Shown: positions 5,418-5,435 of the stretch, piece after piece
Layout: every line of letters begins with the position of its first letter
How positions within the stretch are numbered: the first letter of the stretch is position 1
Assembly (NCBI GenBank): GCA_041628225.1
Contig: JBFKPQ010000163.1
Coordinates: forward strand, 1-5,435
Direction: 5' to 3'
DNA from: JBFKPQ01 sp041628225
Lineage (GTDB): Bacteria; Actinomycetota; Acidimicrobiia; Spongiisociales; JAENVV01
Length of the DNA stretch: 5,435 bases
The notes under the pieces: generated by a model
What the model was told of the DNA's origin: nothing
Seen by the model: only the letters and a program-made list of their open reading frames with translations
Database searches by the model: none
Translations under genes and position numbers: made by a program

Positions 5418-5435
5418 GGCAGCCGACGCTACTCG

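Overview
The window is compact, high-GC bacterial DNA with short intergenic gaps, GTG starts and 4-base gene overlaps. A lipoprotein binding protein under a TPP riboswitch fits a high-GC Gram-positive bacterium (Actinomycetota), but that is inference from sequence style; no marker gene is present to fix the taxon.

Layout. (1) Bases 2-691, plus strand: the C-terminal 229 residues of a medium-chain dehydrogenase/reductase, cut by the window edge. It ends convergently against (2) a 148-residue VOC/glyoxalase-fold protein on the minus strand (718-1164), with a possible hairpin terminator between them. (3) Bases 1165-1454: a divergent regulatory region holding an inverted repeat (1270-1297), a -10-like box (1299-1304), a complete TPP (THI-box) riboswitch aptamer (about 1317-1410) and a 13-bp hairpin (1428-1458) that covers the Shine-Dalgarno sequence and start codon of the next gene. 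(4) Bases 1455-5016, plus strand: a three-gene thiamine ABC importer operon, thiB (lipoprotein binding protein), thiP (fused two-domain permease) and thiQ (ATPase), joined by two GTGA stop/start overlaps. (5) Bases 5019-5417, minus strand: a 4HBT hotdog-fold acyl-CoA thioesterase. It converges on thiQ with two bases between the stop codons, and both stops lie inside one long hairpin that probably terminates transcription in both directions.

How it works together. ThiB captures thiamine (or its phosphates) outside the membrane, ThiP forms the pore and ThiQ drives it with ATP. Intracellular TPP, made from the imported vitamin, should bind the leader aptamer and shut off thiB translation. The two downstream genes could follow through translational coupling. 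The sequence supports a specific switch: the 3' side of the aptamer (GGAGGG, 1397-1402) is complementary to the same CCCTCC (1434-1439) that otherwise masks the thiB Shine-Dalgarno sequence. The dehydrogenase, VOC protein and thioesterase show no visible link to thiamine and look like ordinary neighbours. I see no mobile element, CRISPR array, tRNA or rRNA, and no clearly undescribed system; the riboswitch expression platform is the most interesting element.
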